This document shows positions 6,130 through 15,006 of a DNA stretch of 35,965 nucleotides, piece by piece. The position numbers and the translations under genes are program-made. The stretch spans positions 99,303 through 135,267 of the forward strand of contig SVQZ01000003.1 of NCBI GenBank assembly GCA_015065105.1. Direction: 5' to 3'. The notes under the pieces were generated by a model. It was not told the DNA's origin and did not search any database. It saw only the letters and a list, made by a program, of their open reading frames with translations. Origin of the DNA: Oscillospiraceae bacterium (GTDB lineage: Bacteria; Bacillota; Clostridia; Oscillospirales; CAG-272). The stretch's first letter is position 1. Each line of letters begins with the position of its first letter.

Positions 6130-8297
6130 TATTTTACCTCCTTAAAATGTATAACGTCGGTTGCAAAATCGTGATGGGGGAAATAGGGCTCAAGACCGGC
6201 GTTCATTATAGTAGAGCCGCTTAACGTTACGTTTCTTTCGGGTATGTAATATTTCTTTTCAGGGTCAAGACCGCCGGGGTAAACGAGCTTGACCGTTTCC
6301 TCGCCGTTAAGTCTGCGGTAGCAGGTAAATACAGACTCGCTCTTATCCTTGGAAACAAGATTAAACCCGAAGAAATTGCCCTCAAATGGGTTTTCCGTTC
6401 TGTATAGGTCACAATCAAGGATGAGGCGGGAAAGCTCTCTGTAGGCGCTTATTTGGGCTTTAACGGCATCTTTATCTTCATCGGTGAATAAGGTGGGGTC
6501 AAGCTCGTAGCCTGTTGCACCTAAATGAGCAATATCCGCTCTTGTTTTCATATGACAGCATCTTCTTGTCTGGTGGTTGGGAACTGCGGAAACGTGACAG
6601 CTCATGGTTGAAAGAGGATAGCATATCGACGTGCCGTACTGTATTTTTGTTCTCTCCTCGGCATCTGTGTTATCGCTTGTCCATATCTGGGGGAAATAAT
6701 AAAGGATCGCGGGGTCAAAGCGTGCTCCGCCTCCTGCACAGCCTTCGAAGAAAATATCGGGATTGCCGTTAACTATGCGCTCCATGATGTCATAAACTCC
6801 AAGAGCGTAACGGTGTGCGAATTCCTTTTGACGTTCGGGGGGAAGGGAAAGGGAATAGTTGTCTGTAACGTTGCGGTTGTAGTCCCACTTAACGTAGTCT
6901 ATTTCGTTTTCCGAAAGCACCTTGTTCACCGCATCAACAATGTGATCTCTTACATCCTTACGGGTAAGGTCAAGCATATATTGACGGCGGGATTTACAGC
7001 GGTCTCTGCCGGGAACCCCTATGGCATAGTCGGGGTGAGCGCGGTAAAGCTCCGAATCCTCGCTTATCATTTCAGGCTCAAACCAAAGTCCGAATTTCAT
7101 GCCATTTTCGTGAATTGCATCAATTACAGGCTTTAAGCCTCCGGGCAGCTTCTTTTCGTAAACAAACCAGTCGCCAAGGCTGGAGCTGTCTTCATCACGA
7201 TGGCCGAACCAACCGTCGTCAAGCACAAAGGTATCTATACCAAGACCCTTTACCGCCTTTGCCATTTCAATGAGCTTTTCGCTGTTAAAATTAAAGTACG
7301 TACCCTCCCAGTTGTTTATAACAACTGGGCGCTCTGCGTTAACGTAACGGGGGTTTATGAGATGCTTGCGGTAAACGTCATGGTATGCGCGGCTCATTTT
7401 ACCAAGTCCCTCGTTTGAATAGGCTATAACAGCCTCGGGTGCTTCAAGCTCCTCGCCGGGGGCAAGATGCCATTCAAAGTCAAAATCGTTTATACCTCCG
7501 CAAAGCATAGCCTTGCCGTCGGCATTTCTATCCGATTTGAGTACGAAGGATGATGAATATACAAGATTTACGGCGAAGACCTCACCGTATTCCTCGTTAG
7601 CTCCCTTGCTTACTGCGGCAATAAAGGGATTTAATATAGCGGATGAGGTGCAGCGCTTTGAATCTATTGAAACAACACCGCGGTGCATATTGCAGTACTG
7701 CATCTGTCTTTCCGCGCCCCATGCTCCTCTGAGGGTAAGTATATCGAATTCCTTGTTGGGTATGGCAAGGGCAAAGGAGTATGCACGGTCAAGGACGAGG
7801 TCATTGTCCGAATTGTTTTTATAAACTATTCTTCTTGCAAGTATGGGAGAATCCTCATAAACGGTGTAATAAAGATCGGCGGCGAATTTGGAAAGCTCGT
7901 CTTCTAAATGTATTATAAGTGTCTCTTCGCCTGAAAGGGAAGGCATATTCTTAATTCTCGGCTTTTGTGAAAGTATTTCATGACCTGTATAGTGCAAACG
8001 GCAAAGGCGGTCTCCGCCGGGGTTTTTAACCATAAAGGTCGGCTCGCGGTAATCACCTGTTCCGTAAAAGCATAGCTCGGGATTATAAAACGAATAGCAT
8101 TGGTTCCTTTCGTTGGGCATCTGTGCATAGGCAGAGCCTGAACCGACAAGCTCCATATATGCCATATCCTCACGTCCGATGCGGGAGCCGAAATATAAGT
8201 GCTCGGCAAAGCCAATGCGGTTGATACGGAAAACGTACGAATAATCCTTTCCCTCAAGGTAAAAATGTTTGTTTTCTTCGTTGAAATAGACAGCCAT
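6129..8297 (-). CDS. GH36 alpha-galactosidase
   Basis: This 722-aa enzyme has the standard GH36 layout: an N-terminal beta-sandwich (about 1-320), a TIM barrel (about 320-630) and a C-terminal beta domain. Catalytic motifs are clear: KWDYNRN with nucleophile D472, and SDNTDA with acid/base D542, the same 70-residue separation as in the characterised Geobacillus AgaA-type enzymes. WFEPEM and CAGGGARFDP also match. There is no signal peptide, so it should act in the cytoplasm on imported raffinose-family or galactomannan oligosaccharides, releasing galactose. The start has a good AAGGAG site. It leads an operon with the nitroreductase and has its own promoter at 8325-8353. Confidence 0.95.
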   Translation of the reverse strand: MAVYFNEENKHFYLEGKDYSYVFRINRIGFAEHLYFGSRIGREDMAYMELVGSGSAYAQMPNERNQCYSFYNPELCFYGTGDYREPTFMVKNPGGDRLCRLHYTGHEILSQKPRIKNMPSLSGEETLIIHLEDELSKFAADLYYTVYEDSPILARRIVYKNNSDNDLVLDRAYSFALAIPNKEFDILTLRGAWGAERQMQYCNMHRGVVSIDSKRCTSSAILNPFIAAVSKGANEEYGEVFAVNLVYSSSFVLKSDRNADGKAMLCGGINDFDFEWHLAPGEELEAPEAVIAYSNEGLGKMSRAYHDVYRKHLINPRYVNAERPVVINNWEGTYFNFNSEKLIEMAKAVKGLGIDTFVLDDGWFGHRDEDSSSLGDWFVYEKKLPGGLKPVIDAIHENGMKFGLWFEPEMISEDSELYRAHPDYAIGVPGRDRCKSRRQYMLDLTRKDVRDHIVDAVNKVLSENEIDYVKWDYNRNVTDNYSLSLPPERQKEFAHRYALGVYDIMERIVNGNPDIFFEGCAGGGARFDPAILYYFPQIWTSDNTDAEERTKIQYGTSICYPLSTMSCHVSAVPNHQTRRCCHMKTRADIAHLGATGYELDPTLFTDEDKDAVKAQISAYRELSRLILDCDLYRTENPFEGNFFGFNLVSKDKSESVFTCYRRLNGEETVKLVYPGGLDPEKKYYIPERNVTLSGSTIMNAGLEPYFPHHDFATDVIHFKEVK

Positions 8298-8324
8298 ACT
8301 GTGCTCCTTAGATTTGATGGTCTT

Positions 8325-8353
8325 ATTATATCATACACGTAAGGATAAATCAA
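8325..8353 (-). promoter_or_regulatory. Promoter of the alpha-galactosidase operon
   Basis: On the minus strand: TTGATT (8353-8348), 17-base spacer, TATAAT (8330-8325), 28 bases before the start codon. I see no clear operator palindrome next to it. Confidence 0.65.
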
Positions 8354-8675
8354 GCGGAGAACGGTTGCAAGAGTCAGATTTTGCTTACCGTTCAATGCGC
8401 AGAATGAAGTGAATGATAAAGTGCGGTTTAACTAAAGATCTGCTGTAAACAATATTAGTATTTTGCATGGAATGCAGACCCCTGCATTCCGGAAAACGAT
8501 GAATAAAATAAATACGAACAAGAAAACCAAAAACACTTCTTGTTATCGTCCGCTTCGCTAAAGATAGGGTGAGCATTTAAAGCAGAACCCGCCGTAAAGC
8601 GTGATATTTTTCTGATTTTCTCTCTTCCCAAAACGGAGTTCGTGTTTGAATGCTTATACTATCCTATAAATTTAA
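8354..8675. other. Gene-free stretch with scattered hairpins
   Basis: About 320 bases between gdhA and the alpha-galactosidase promoter hold no plausible gene. Visible structure: an imperfect hairpin GAACGGT/ACCGTTC (8359-8393), a perfect 9-bp hairpin GGAATGCAG-accc-CTGCATTCC (8469-8490), and CAAGAA/TTCTTG (8519-8542). Read on the minus strand, the piece next to the gdhA terminator begins AAATTTATAGG, the same opening as the F3 repeats at 19641 and 19735, but I cannot follow the similarity much further. Confidence 0.4.
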
Positions 8676-8706
8676 AAAGAAGAGAATGAATTTCATTCTC
8701 TTCTTT
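8676..8706 (-). terminator. Terminator of gdhA
   Basis: AAAGAAGAGAATG pairs with CATTCTCTTCTTT around a 5-base loop; on the minus strand it ends in a T-run followed by AAATTTATAGG. Confidence 0.82.
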
Positions 8707-8719
8707 GTTATATGTAATT

Positions 8720-10075
8720 TTAGTATGCAACACCCTGAGCCTTCATAGCTTCAGCAACTTTTTCGAAGCCTGCAATGTTAGCGCCTGCAACGAGGTCGTC
8801 GCCGAGGCCGTACTTGTTGGCAGCCTTGATGGAGTTGTCGAAGATATCCTTCATGATGGTGTGAAGCTTTGCGTCAACCTCTTCGGCGGACCAGCTGTAA
8901 CGCATGGAGTTCTGAGACATTTCGAGACCGGAAACTGCAACACCGCCTGCGTTAACTGCCTTGGAAGGAGCAACGATAACGTTGTTTTCCTTAAGATAAG
9001 CAATAGCTTCGTTTGTGGTAGGCATATTGGAAACCTCTACGTAATACTTGATGCCGTTTGCAACGATCTTCTTTGCATCGTCGAGGTTAACCTCGTTCTG
9101 GGTAGCACAGGGCATGATGATGTCAACCTTGGTGCCCCAGGGCTTCTGGCCTGCGAAGAACTCAACACCGAACTTGTCAGCATAGTCCTGTACTCTGTTA
9201 CGGCAGGAAGCACGCATTTCGAGCATATAATTTACCTTTTCCTCTGTGGAAACACCGTCGGGATCGTAAATGTAACCGTCGGGACCGGAGATTGTAACTA
9301 CCTTACCGCCGAGCTCGTTGATCTTCTTAACGGTACCCCATGCAACGTTACCGAAGCCGGATACTGCAAAGGTCTTGCCCTTGATATCGTCGCCGAAATA
9401 CTTGAGCATTTCTACTGCGTAGTAAACTGCGCCGAAGCCTGTTGCCTCGGGACGGATAAGAGAACCGCCGAAGGAGATACCCTTACCGGTGAGAACGCCT
9501 GTAAACTCGTTGCGAAGTCTCTTGTACTGACCGAAGAGGTAGCCTACCTCTCTTGCGCCAACACCGATATCGCCTGCGGGAACGTCTGTATCAGCACCGA
9601 TATGCTTAGCAAGCTCGGTCATGAAGCTCTGACAGAAGCGCATAACCTCTGCGTCGCTCTTGCCCTGAGGATCGAAATCGGAGCCGCCCTTACCGCCGCC
9701 CATGGGAAGGCTTGTAAGGCTGTTCTTAAAGGTCTGCTCAAAGCCTAAGAACTTCATAACAGACTCGTTTACTGTGGGATGGAAACGAAGGCCGCCCTTG
9801 TAGGGACCGATAGCAGAGTTGAACTGTACTCTGTAACCGCGGTTTACCTGAACCTTGCCGCTGTCGTCAACCCAGCTTACTCTGAAGGAGATAACTCTTT
9901 CAGGCTCGGGTATTCTGTCAAATACACCTGCGTCGATAAGGTCGGGACGCTGATCTGCAACAGGAGAAAGAGTAGAGAATACTTCTTCTACTGTCTGAAG
10001 AAATTCGGGCTGATGTGCGTTACGCTTGCAGGTATCTTCATATACCTTCTTAAGATAACTGTTTTTGATTTCCAT
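8720..10075 (-). CDS. gdhA: NADP-type (hexameric) glutamate dehydrogenase
   Basis: The 451-aa enzyme interconverts 2-oxoglutarate plus ammonia and glutamate. Substrate-site lysines are at K93 (GPYKGGLRF), K117 (FKNSL) and catalytic K129 (GGGKGGSDFDP), a constant +4 offset from K89, K113 and K125 of the Clostridium symbiosum enzyme. The Rossmann motif VSGFGNVAWG follows. An in-frame TTG lies 18 bases further upstream, but the ATG at 10075 is preceded by AAAGGA at proper distance and gives the usual N-terminus, so I use it. Cofactor choice (NAD or NADP) is not proven by the sequence. It probably supplies glutamate for transaminations feeding the IorAB pathway. It is a single gene with its own terminator, divergent from the flippase 70 bases away. 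Confidence 0.95.
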   Translation of the reverse strand: MEIKNSYLKKVYEDTCKRNAHQPEFLQTVEEVFSTLSPVADQRPDLIDAGVFDRIPEPERVISFRVSWVDDSGKVQVNRGYRVQFNSAIGPYKGGLRFHPTVNESVMKFLGFEQTFKNSLTSLPMGGGKGGSDFDPQGKSDAEVMRFCQSFMTELAKHIGADTDVPAGDIGVGAREVGYLFGQYKRLRNEFTGVLTGKGISFGGSLIRPEATGFGAVYYAVEMLKYFGDDIKGKTFAVSGFGNVAWGTVKKINELGGKVVTISGPDGYIYDPDGVSTEEKVNYMLEMRASCRNRVQDYADKFGVEFFAGQKPWGTKVDIIMPCATQNEVNLDDAKKIVANGIKYYVEVSNMPTTNEAIAYLKENNVIVAPSKAVNAGGVAVSGLEMSQNSMRYSWSAEEVDAKLHTIMKDIFDNSIKAANKYGLGDDLVAGANIAGFEKVAEAMKAQGVAY

Positions 10076-10145
10076 TGTTGAAATTCCTTTCAAAATATAT
10101 ATTTTTTTATTATTATTTGCATAGTTATATTTAGAGGTGAATCTT

Positions 10146-11666
10146 TTGAAAAGATCAAAAGCTATATTTTATAATCTTATACTGATGACCGCCGTTACCC
10201 TCGGAATGCGCTTCGTTTCGTTAGGGTTTAACGTTTATATAACAGGAAGACTCGGTGCAGGGGGCATCGGGCTGTATTCCCTTATTATGAGCGTAGGAGG
10301 TTTTGCCGTAACCTTTGCAACGTCAGGAGTCAATTTAGGTGCAACCCGTCTTACTGCGGAAGCATTGGGGCGGGGAAGCGAGGCTGAGGTTCGCTCTGCC
10401 ATGGTACGGTGTATCGCATACAGCCTTTTTTTCGGCATAAGCGGAGCTGTCCTTCTATTTCTTTTATCAGCTCCCATATCCATACATATTCTCTGTGATA
10501 AAAGAACTATTCTTCCTTTAAGAGTTTTGTCCTTTGGCTTACCGTTTATATCTCTTTCCTCGGCACTTGCGGGTTATTTTACTGCGGTGCGCAGAGTTAT
10601 AAAAAATGCGGCGGTACAGATATGCCAGCAGTTAATTAATATTATACTGACGGTACAGCTTGTCGGTATGCTTTTGCCCAAAGGAATAGAATATGCCTGC
10701 ATTGCCGTTATTTTAGGCGCTTCGGTGAGCGAGGCTGCCGCCTTTTTGTTTTCCTTTACAGCCTACCGGCTTGACCTTAAAAAGCATAACTCTAACCGCG
10801 GAGAATGCGAAAGGTCTCTGACACGCAAGCTTCTCGGAATATCATTGCCGATAGCATTCAGCGCCTATGTGAGAAGCGGACTTGTCAGCGTTGAGCATAT
10901 CCTCATACCGAAGGGGCTGAAGCAGTTCGGTGCGGGAGGAGATGCGGCACTTGCATCCTACGGCGCATTGCATGGAATGGCGATGCCGATAGTACTGTTT
11001 CCCATGGCGATAATATCCTCTTTTGCCGGGCTGTTGGTACCGGAAATCGCAGGATCTCTTGCGGCAGGGGAAGAAAAAAGGGTGGAGAATATACTTTCAA
11101 GGGGGATACAGCTGACCCTTTGCTTCGGTGTAGGCTGTGCGGGAATAATGACAGCCTTCGGAAGTGAACTCGGAATGCTGATATACAAAAACTCCGATGC
11201 AGGACTGTTTATTCGTTTAATGGCGCCTTTAATACCTGTTATGTACTTTGATCATATAGTTGACGGAATGCTCAAGGGTATAGGTGAACAGCTTTATTCG
11301 ATGAGAGTGAATATATTCGATGCTTCAATGAGCGTTGTGCTTGTATATTTCCTTGTTCCAAAATGGGGTATATTCGGCTATGCGGTGATAATCTACATTA
11401 TGGAGATAATAAACACCGCTTTCAGCGTTTCAAGACTCCTTATTAAATGTAACGTAAGGATAAGCGTTATGAATTGGGTGTTAAAGCCGCTTCTTTGCGT
11501 TATAGGCTCGACCTCTCTGCAGAATTGCGTTTCGGGTATTATCGGAAGAACTGACACCGTTCTTAATATAAGCCTCTGCGCGGTATTCTATATTATCTTT
11601 TTAAGACTGACCATGAGCTTTGACAAACGCGATGTTGCATGGCTGAAGAATGCAATAAGCGGTTAA
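10146..11666 (+). CDS. MATE/MOP-superfamily flippase, SpoVB-like
   Basis: This polytopic protein of about 506 aa has some 14 hydrophobic segments and belongs to the MOP superfamily branch that includes SpoVB, MurJ-like and polysaccharide flippases. Supporting motifs are GAGGIGLYSLIMSVGGFAVTFATSG near the N-terminus (given here as two overlapping parts, GAGGIGLYSLIM and SVGGFAVTFATSG) and IPVMYFDHIVDGMLKGIGEQ in the second half. It would move lipid-linked cell-wall or spore-cortex precursors across the membrane. A GTG at 10137 overlaps the AGAGG site, so I prefer the TTG at 10146 with AGAGGTG seven bases upstream. It stands alone, divergent from gdhA. Assignment to SpoVB itself is not certain. 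Confidence 0.78.
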   Translation: MKRSKAIFYNLILMTAVTLGMRFVSLGFNVYITGRLGAGGIGLYSLIMSVGGFAVTFATSGVNLGATRLTAEALGRGSEAEVRSAMVRCIAYSLFFGISGAVLLFLLSAPISIHILCDKRTILPLRVLSFGLPFISLSSALAGYFTAVRRVIKNAAVQICQQLINIILTVQLVGMLLPKGIEYACIAVILGASVSEAAAFLFSFTAYRLDLKKHNSNRGECERSLTRKLLGISLPIAFSAYVRSGLVSVEHILIPKGLKQFGAGGDAALASYGALHGMAMPIVLFPMAIISSFAGLLVPEIAGSLAAGEEKRVENILSRGIQLTLCFGVGCAGIMTAFGSELGMLIYKNSDAGLFIRLMAPLIPVMYFDHIVDGMLKGIGEQLYSMRVNIFDASMSVVLVYFLVPKWGIFGYAVIIYIMEIINTAFSVSRLLIKCNVRISVMNWVLKPLLCVIGSTSLQNCVSGIIGRTDTVLNISLCAVFYIIFLRLTMSFDKRDVAWLKNAISG

Positions 11667-11677
11667 AACAAAGTATT

Positions 11678-11727
11678 AAAGGCGCAGTTTACAAAGGCAA
11701 TACAAGTTGCCAGTAAACTACGCCTTT
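11678..11727. terminator. Bidirectional hairpin between convergent genes
   Basis: AAAGGCG.AGTTTAC (11678-11692) pairs with GTAAACT.CGCCTTT (11713-11727); a second small stem GGCAA/TTGCC sits inside the loop. It separates the flippase from the convergent 3D-domain gene. T-runs are short. Confidence 0.6.
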
Positions 11728-11738
11728 GTAGTACATCA

Positions 11739-12764
11739 TTATGCAAGAATATAGATCCTCATTGTGCGGCGGCCGAACTGCATGAGCGTGTCATAATCAT
11801 CGCCAAGGAAAACGTCGATTCTGTTACCCTTGATGCCGCTGCCTGTATCCTCTGCAGAATGAACACCCATATCGCCGTAGCTTGAGCCGGTAAGATATAC
11901 CTTGGTACCCAAGGGAATAACGGAGGGGTCAACTGCTATCATACCGAAGTCAACCGCTTTTCCCGAAGCAGTAATGCCTGAGCCTGTGCCGTAGGCTGTT
12001 GCGGTAACGTCCATATAATAGGAATATTCATAGGATATACCGTTGGAATCGGTATAAACTCCTCCTATACCCGTTTCTACTATCTCATCAACGGGGGCAA
12101 CGGTGCTTGACGCATCTGTTACCGATTCGCTGTTGATAAGCTCTCCGTTTTTATAATATTCGGTGACAGTTTCTGTAACCGAACCGTTTATACCCTTGGT
12201 GGTTACTCTTGTAGCACCCTTGGGAACGGTCTGAGAATTACGGGATAGTGTGGAATAGGGGATCTCTATCTTTTGAGTGTACGTTACCTGTGTTAACTTG
12301 TCGATACAAAGACGCATTCCGTTAAAGATATCATCCTCTTCGGAATAATTGATAACGTCATCTGTATCAAGCTCGATCGAATTGTTTTCGATAAGCTCGC
12401 CCACGGTAACGACGGGGGAGGAGATCTCTATTTCTTCCTTACCGTAAAGGCTTAAGGTCACCTTAACGTCACCGTCGGTATTGAAAAGCGCGTTACGGGA
12501 GGAATAGGATCTCTGGTTGTTCTGAAAATCCGGTTTAAATCCGGCGTTAACTCTTTCGTCAATGGTAAATGCACCCATAATACATCCAACGAACATAACG
12601 ATGGACAGCATGGTTACAAGTACAGATTTAAAGGAATGGGAAAGTCCTTTTTGGTCATCTGCCTTGAAGAGAGAGCTAAGCTTGGAAATTAACTTGGTTT
12701 TTGTTTGGGAATTTTTTTGGGGATTTGTTCGAACTGGATTTTCGGAGTAGTGCTGTGAGTACAT
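11739..12764 (-). CDS. G5 and 3D domain cell-wall protein (YabE/Rpf-like)
   Basis: This 341-aa protein has a cytoplasmic basic N-terminus and a single membrane helix (about 47-67), so it is anchored with its domains outside. Residues about 98-150 resemble a YabE-type DUF348 repeat, 157-208 a G5 domain, and 250-341 a 3D domain with DVTATAYGTG, IAVDPSVIPLGTKV (D279) and AEDTGSGIKGNRIDVF (D306, D317). The three aspartates name the domain and form a lytic-transglycosylase-like (MltA-type) active site, so it probably cleaves peptidoglycan during growth or spore outgrowth. An AGGAGG site precedes the start. It follows rpsI on the same strand with no obvious terminator between, so partial cotranscription is possible. 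Confidence 0.87.
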   Translation of the reverse strand: MYSQHYSENPVRTNPQKNSQTKTKLISKLSSLFKADDQKGLSHSFKSVLVTMLSIVMFVGCIMGAFTIDERVNAGFKPDFQNNQRSYSSRNALFNTDGDVKVTLSLYGKEEIEISSPVVTVGELIENNSIELDTDDVINYSEEDDIFNGMRLCIDKLTQVTYTQKIEIPYSTLSRNSQTVPKGATRVTTKGINGSVTETVTEYYKNGELINSESVTDASSTVAPVDEIVETGIGGVYTDSNGISYEYSYYMDVTATAYGTGSGITASGKAVDFGMIAVDPSVIPLGTKVYLTGSSYGDMGVHSAEDTGSGIKGNRIDVFLGDDYDTLMQFGRRTMRIYILA

Positions 12765-12861
12765 AAGCCTTGCCTCCTATCGTACCAAATCCTTAATGGA
12801 TTGATATTAAACTGTAATTTTTGTTCCAAATGATAATATACCGATAAACAGTATAACGTAA

Positions 12862-13272
12862 TTATCTCTTGGAGAACTGAGGAGCACGTCTCGCTGCTTT
12901 GAGACCGTACTTCTTTCTTTCCTTCATACGAGGGTCACGAGTAAGGAATCCTGCCTTCTTAAGAGCAGCTCTGTTAGCTTCGTCAGCCTGAAGAAGAGCT
13001 CTTGCAACGCCGTGACGGATAGCACCTGCCTGACCGGAGAAGCCGCCGCCGTTTACACGGCAAATGATATCGAACTTACCAACAGTTCCGGTAACACCGA
13101 AAGGCTGGTTAACGATGAGCTTGAGGGTCTCGAGACCGAAATAATCGTCGATGTCGCGGTTGTTGATGGTTACAACACCTGTACCGGGAACAAGACGAAC
13201 GCGGGCAACAGAAGACTTTCTTCTGCCTGTGCCGTAGAAATAGGGTTTTGCACTCTGATAATTAACTGCCAT
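12862..13272 (-). CDS. rpsI: 30S ribosomal protein S9
   Basis: This 136-aa protein has the S9 signatures [12 protein letters not shown] near the N-terminus, [19 protein letters not shown] in the middle and the invariant basic C-terminal tail ending SKR, which reaches the decoding centre and contacts P-site tRNA. It follows rplM by 23 bases with a GGAGA-type site and forms the conserved rplM-rpsI operon. Length is normal. Confidence 0.97.
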   Translation of the reverse strand: MAVNYQSAKPYFYGTGRRKSSVARVRLVPGTGVVTINNRDIDDYFGLETLKLIVNQPFGVTGTVGKFDIICRVNGGGFSGQAGAIRHGVARALLQADEANRAALKKAGFLTRDPRMKERKKYGLKAARRAPQFSKR

Positions 13273-13295
13273 TTTTATAATCTCCTTTCCCGATA

Positions 13296-13721
13296 TTAGT
13301 CAAGTACAACGGGCTTCTGAGCTACATGGTCGTGCTCAGCGCCGCGGAATGTCTTAAGACGTGTGAGGCTCTTTGCGCCGATAGAGTTCTTGGGGAGCAT
13401 GCCCTTAACAGCCTGCATCATAGCGAACTCGGGCTTTGTAGCCATAAGCTTACGGTAGCTGATCTCCTTGAGACCGCCGATGTAACCGGAATGATGACGG
13501 TAGAACTTCTGATCAAGCTTCTTACCTGTGAGAACTGCCTTTTCGCAGTTGATGATGATTACGAACTCGCCGCAGTCAACGTGAGGTGTGAACTCGGGGC
13601 GATGCTTACCGCGAAGAATGTTAGCGGCAGCAGCAGCGGTCTTACCGAGGGGCTTGTTAGCAGCGTCGATAACGTACCAGTTGCGTTCAATGCTTTCTTT
13701 CTTTGCCATAAAAGTGGACAT
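13296..13721 (-). CDS. rplM: 50S ribosomal protein L13
   Basis: This 141-aa protein has the L13 motifs [37 protein letters not shown] and [17 protein letters not shown]. It is an early-assembly protein of the large subunit. The open frame extends further upstream to 13949, but the ATG at 13721 is preceded by a perfect AGGAGG and gives the usual clostridial N-terminus ([16 protein letters not shown]). The upstream extension also crosses the promoter at 13780-13808, so it cannot be coding in this transcript. The operon order rplM-rpsI is universal in Firmicutes. Confidence 0.97.
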   Translation of the reverse strand: MSTFMAKKESIERNWYVIDAANKPLGKTAAAAANILRGKHRPEFTPHVDCGEFVIIINCEKAVLTGKKLDQKFYRHHSGYIGGLKEISYRKLMATKPEFAMMQAVKGMLPKNSIGAKSLTRLKTFRGAEHDHVAQKPVVLD

Positions 13722-13779
13722 TGATGTTTCCTCCTGAATAAATGTATAATTATTTTTTTTATTTTTTACAACGCGGTAC

Positions 13780-13808
13780 ATTATAACATAAGAAAATGGC
13801 TCTGTCAA
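13780..13808 (-). promoter_or_regulatory. Promoter of rplM-rpsI
   Basis: On the minus strand: consensus TTGACA (13808-13803), exactly 17 bases, consensus TATAAT (13785-13780). It leaves a leader of about 50 AT-rich bases. I see no folded L13-leader element in it. Confidence 0.82.
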
Positions 13809-14007
13809 TAGATTTTTCCAATTATTTTTTGTAATTTTAATATAGCAAGTTACTATCTCGCATATTCTCACAAATACTCTATAATACTCTCTCAAACAAA
13901 AATGCTGATACAAAAAATTAATATTTGTTTTTGGCATAAAAAGAAGCACTTGCCAATAAAAATAGGATAAAAACCAATGAATGCTAAATTATGGAGGTCA
14001 AAACGTT

Positions 14008-14940
14008 ATGATAGCTAAATACCTTCCCGAGGGATGCCGTACAGGAAGAAGAGAGAACAGCAGATATCTCTGCGGTATAAAGGGGATCGAGGAGGCGTAC
14101 CTCTGCGGTGCGGTGATCGAAGACGTAGCCCTTCGGTGCAATAACGATATGAGTCTTGAATTTGATCTCGGCGGAATAAGAGGATATATGCCGAGGCATG
14201 AATCAGCCTACGTTATCGATGATATCGTCAAGGATATAGCGGTGATAACAAGAGTAGGCAAGGCTGTATGCTTTAAGGTAATTAATATAATAAAGGATGA
14301 AAAGGGAAGAGATACGGCGATCCTTTCAAGACGTGCCGCACAAAAGCAATGTCTTGAGGAATATCTTTACGATCTTATTCCGGGAGATATAATTCCTGCT
14401 AAGGTCACGCATCTTGAGAGCTTCGGAGCCTTTGTGGATATAGGCTGCGGAATAGTTTCTCTTTTACCTATTGATTCTATATCGGTCTCAAGGATATCCC
14501 ATCCCACAGACCGTTTTGAGGTAGGAAGCAATATATACACGGTCATAAAAAGTATCGATCCTGACAGAGCGCGGTTTTGCGTGTCTCATAAGGAGCTTTT
14601 GGGAAGCTGGGAGGAAAACGCATCGAGATTCCGCGTCGGACAGACTGTTGCGGGAATAATACGCAGTATAGAAGAGTACGGTATATTCGTTGAGCTTTCC
14701 CCAAACCTTGCAGGACTTGCCGAATACAGAAGCGGCGCGGCTGTAGGTAAATGCGCTTCGGTTTACATAAAAAGCATTTTCCCCGAAAGAATGAAGGTGA
14801 AGCTTGTGCTTATCGACATATCGGACAGTAATATCAATAAGAATACGGAATACTTTATAACACCAGAAAAGGTACAGCATATAGACCGTTTCAGATACTC
14901 TCCTACCTGCTGTGACAGAGTAATAGAAACTGTTTTCTGA
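14008..14940 (+). CDS. Protein with S1 RNA-binding domains
   Basis: About 310 aa, with three S1-type beta-barrel repeats after a short N-terminal arm: one diverged (about 28-95), one clear (IPGDIIPAKVTHLESFGAFVDI, read as two parts IPGDIIPAKV and THLESFGAFVDI) and one near FRVGQTVAGIIRSIEEYGIF. It resembles the short S1-like proteins of Clostridia rather than full-length ribosomal S1. An upstream in-frame ATG exists at 13981, but GGAGGT at 13993-13998 fits only the ATG at 14008. A role in translation or RNA binding is inferred from the domains; partners are unknown. It is a single gene, convergent with alaS across a shared terminator. Confidence 0.82.
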   Translation: MIAKYLPEGCRTGRRENSRYLCGIKGIEEAYLCGAVIEDVALRCNNDMSLEFDLGGIRGYMPRHESAYVIDDIVKDIAVITRVGKAVCFKVINIIKDEKGRDTAILSRRAAQKQCLEEYLYDLIPGDIIPAKVTHLESFGAFVDIGCGIVSLLPIDSISVSRISHPTDRFEVGSNIYTVIKSIDPDRARFCVSHKELLGSWEENASRFRVGQTVAGIIRSIEEYGIFVELSPNLAGLAEYRSGAAVGKCASVYIKSIFPERMKVKLVLIDISDSNINKNTEYFITPEKVQHIDRFRYSPTCCDRVIETVF

Positions 14941-14949
14941 AAAAAATCT

Positions 14950-14973
14950 AACGGCACACCGCGGTGTGCCGTT
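14950..14973. terminator. Bidirectional terminator between the S1 gene and alaS
   Basis: AACGGCACACC and GGTGTGCCGTT form a near-perfect palindrome with A-rich and T-rich flanks. It serves the S1-domain gene on + and alaS on -. Confidence 0.85.
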
Positions 14974-15006
14974 AATTTTGTATTATTTGGTGTGTCCGTC
15001 GGCAGA

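Noticed and set aside
8705-9748. 347-codon open frame on the plus strand
   Set aside because: It lies wholly antisense to gdhA, which has every expected motif; the frame is a by-product of codon bias. It has no ribosome binding site and no recognisable domain.
13722-13779. L13 leader (autoregulatory RNA) before rplM
   Set aside because: The leader is short, AT-rich and without clear stems.
13931-13956. TTGGCA...TGCCAA inverted repeat before the S1-domain gene
   Set aside because: Only 6 bp with a 14-base loop in AT-rich sequence; could be chance and does not fit a promoter with a clear -10 box.
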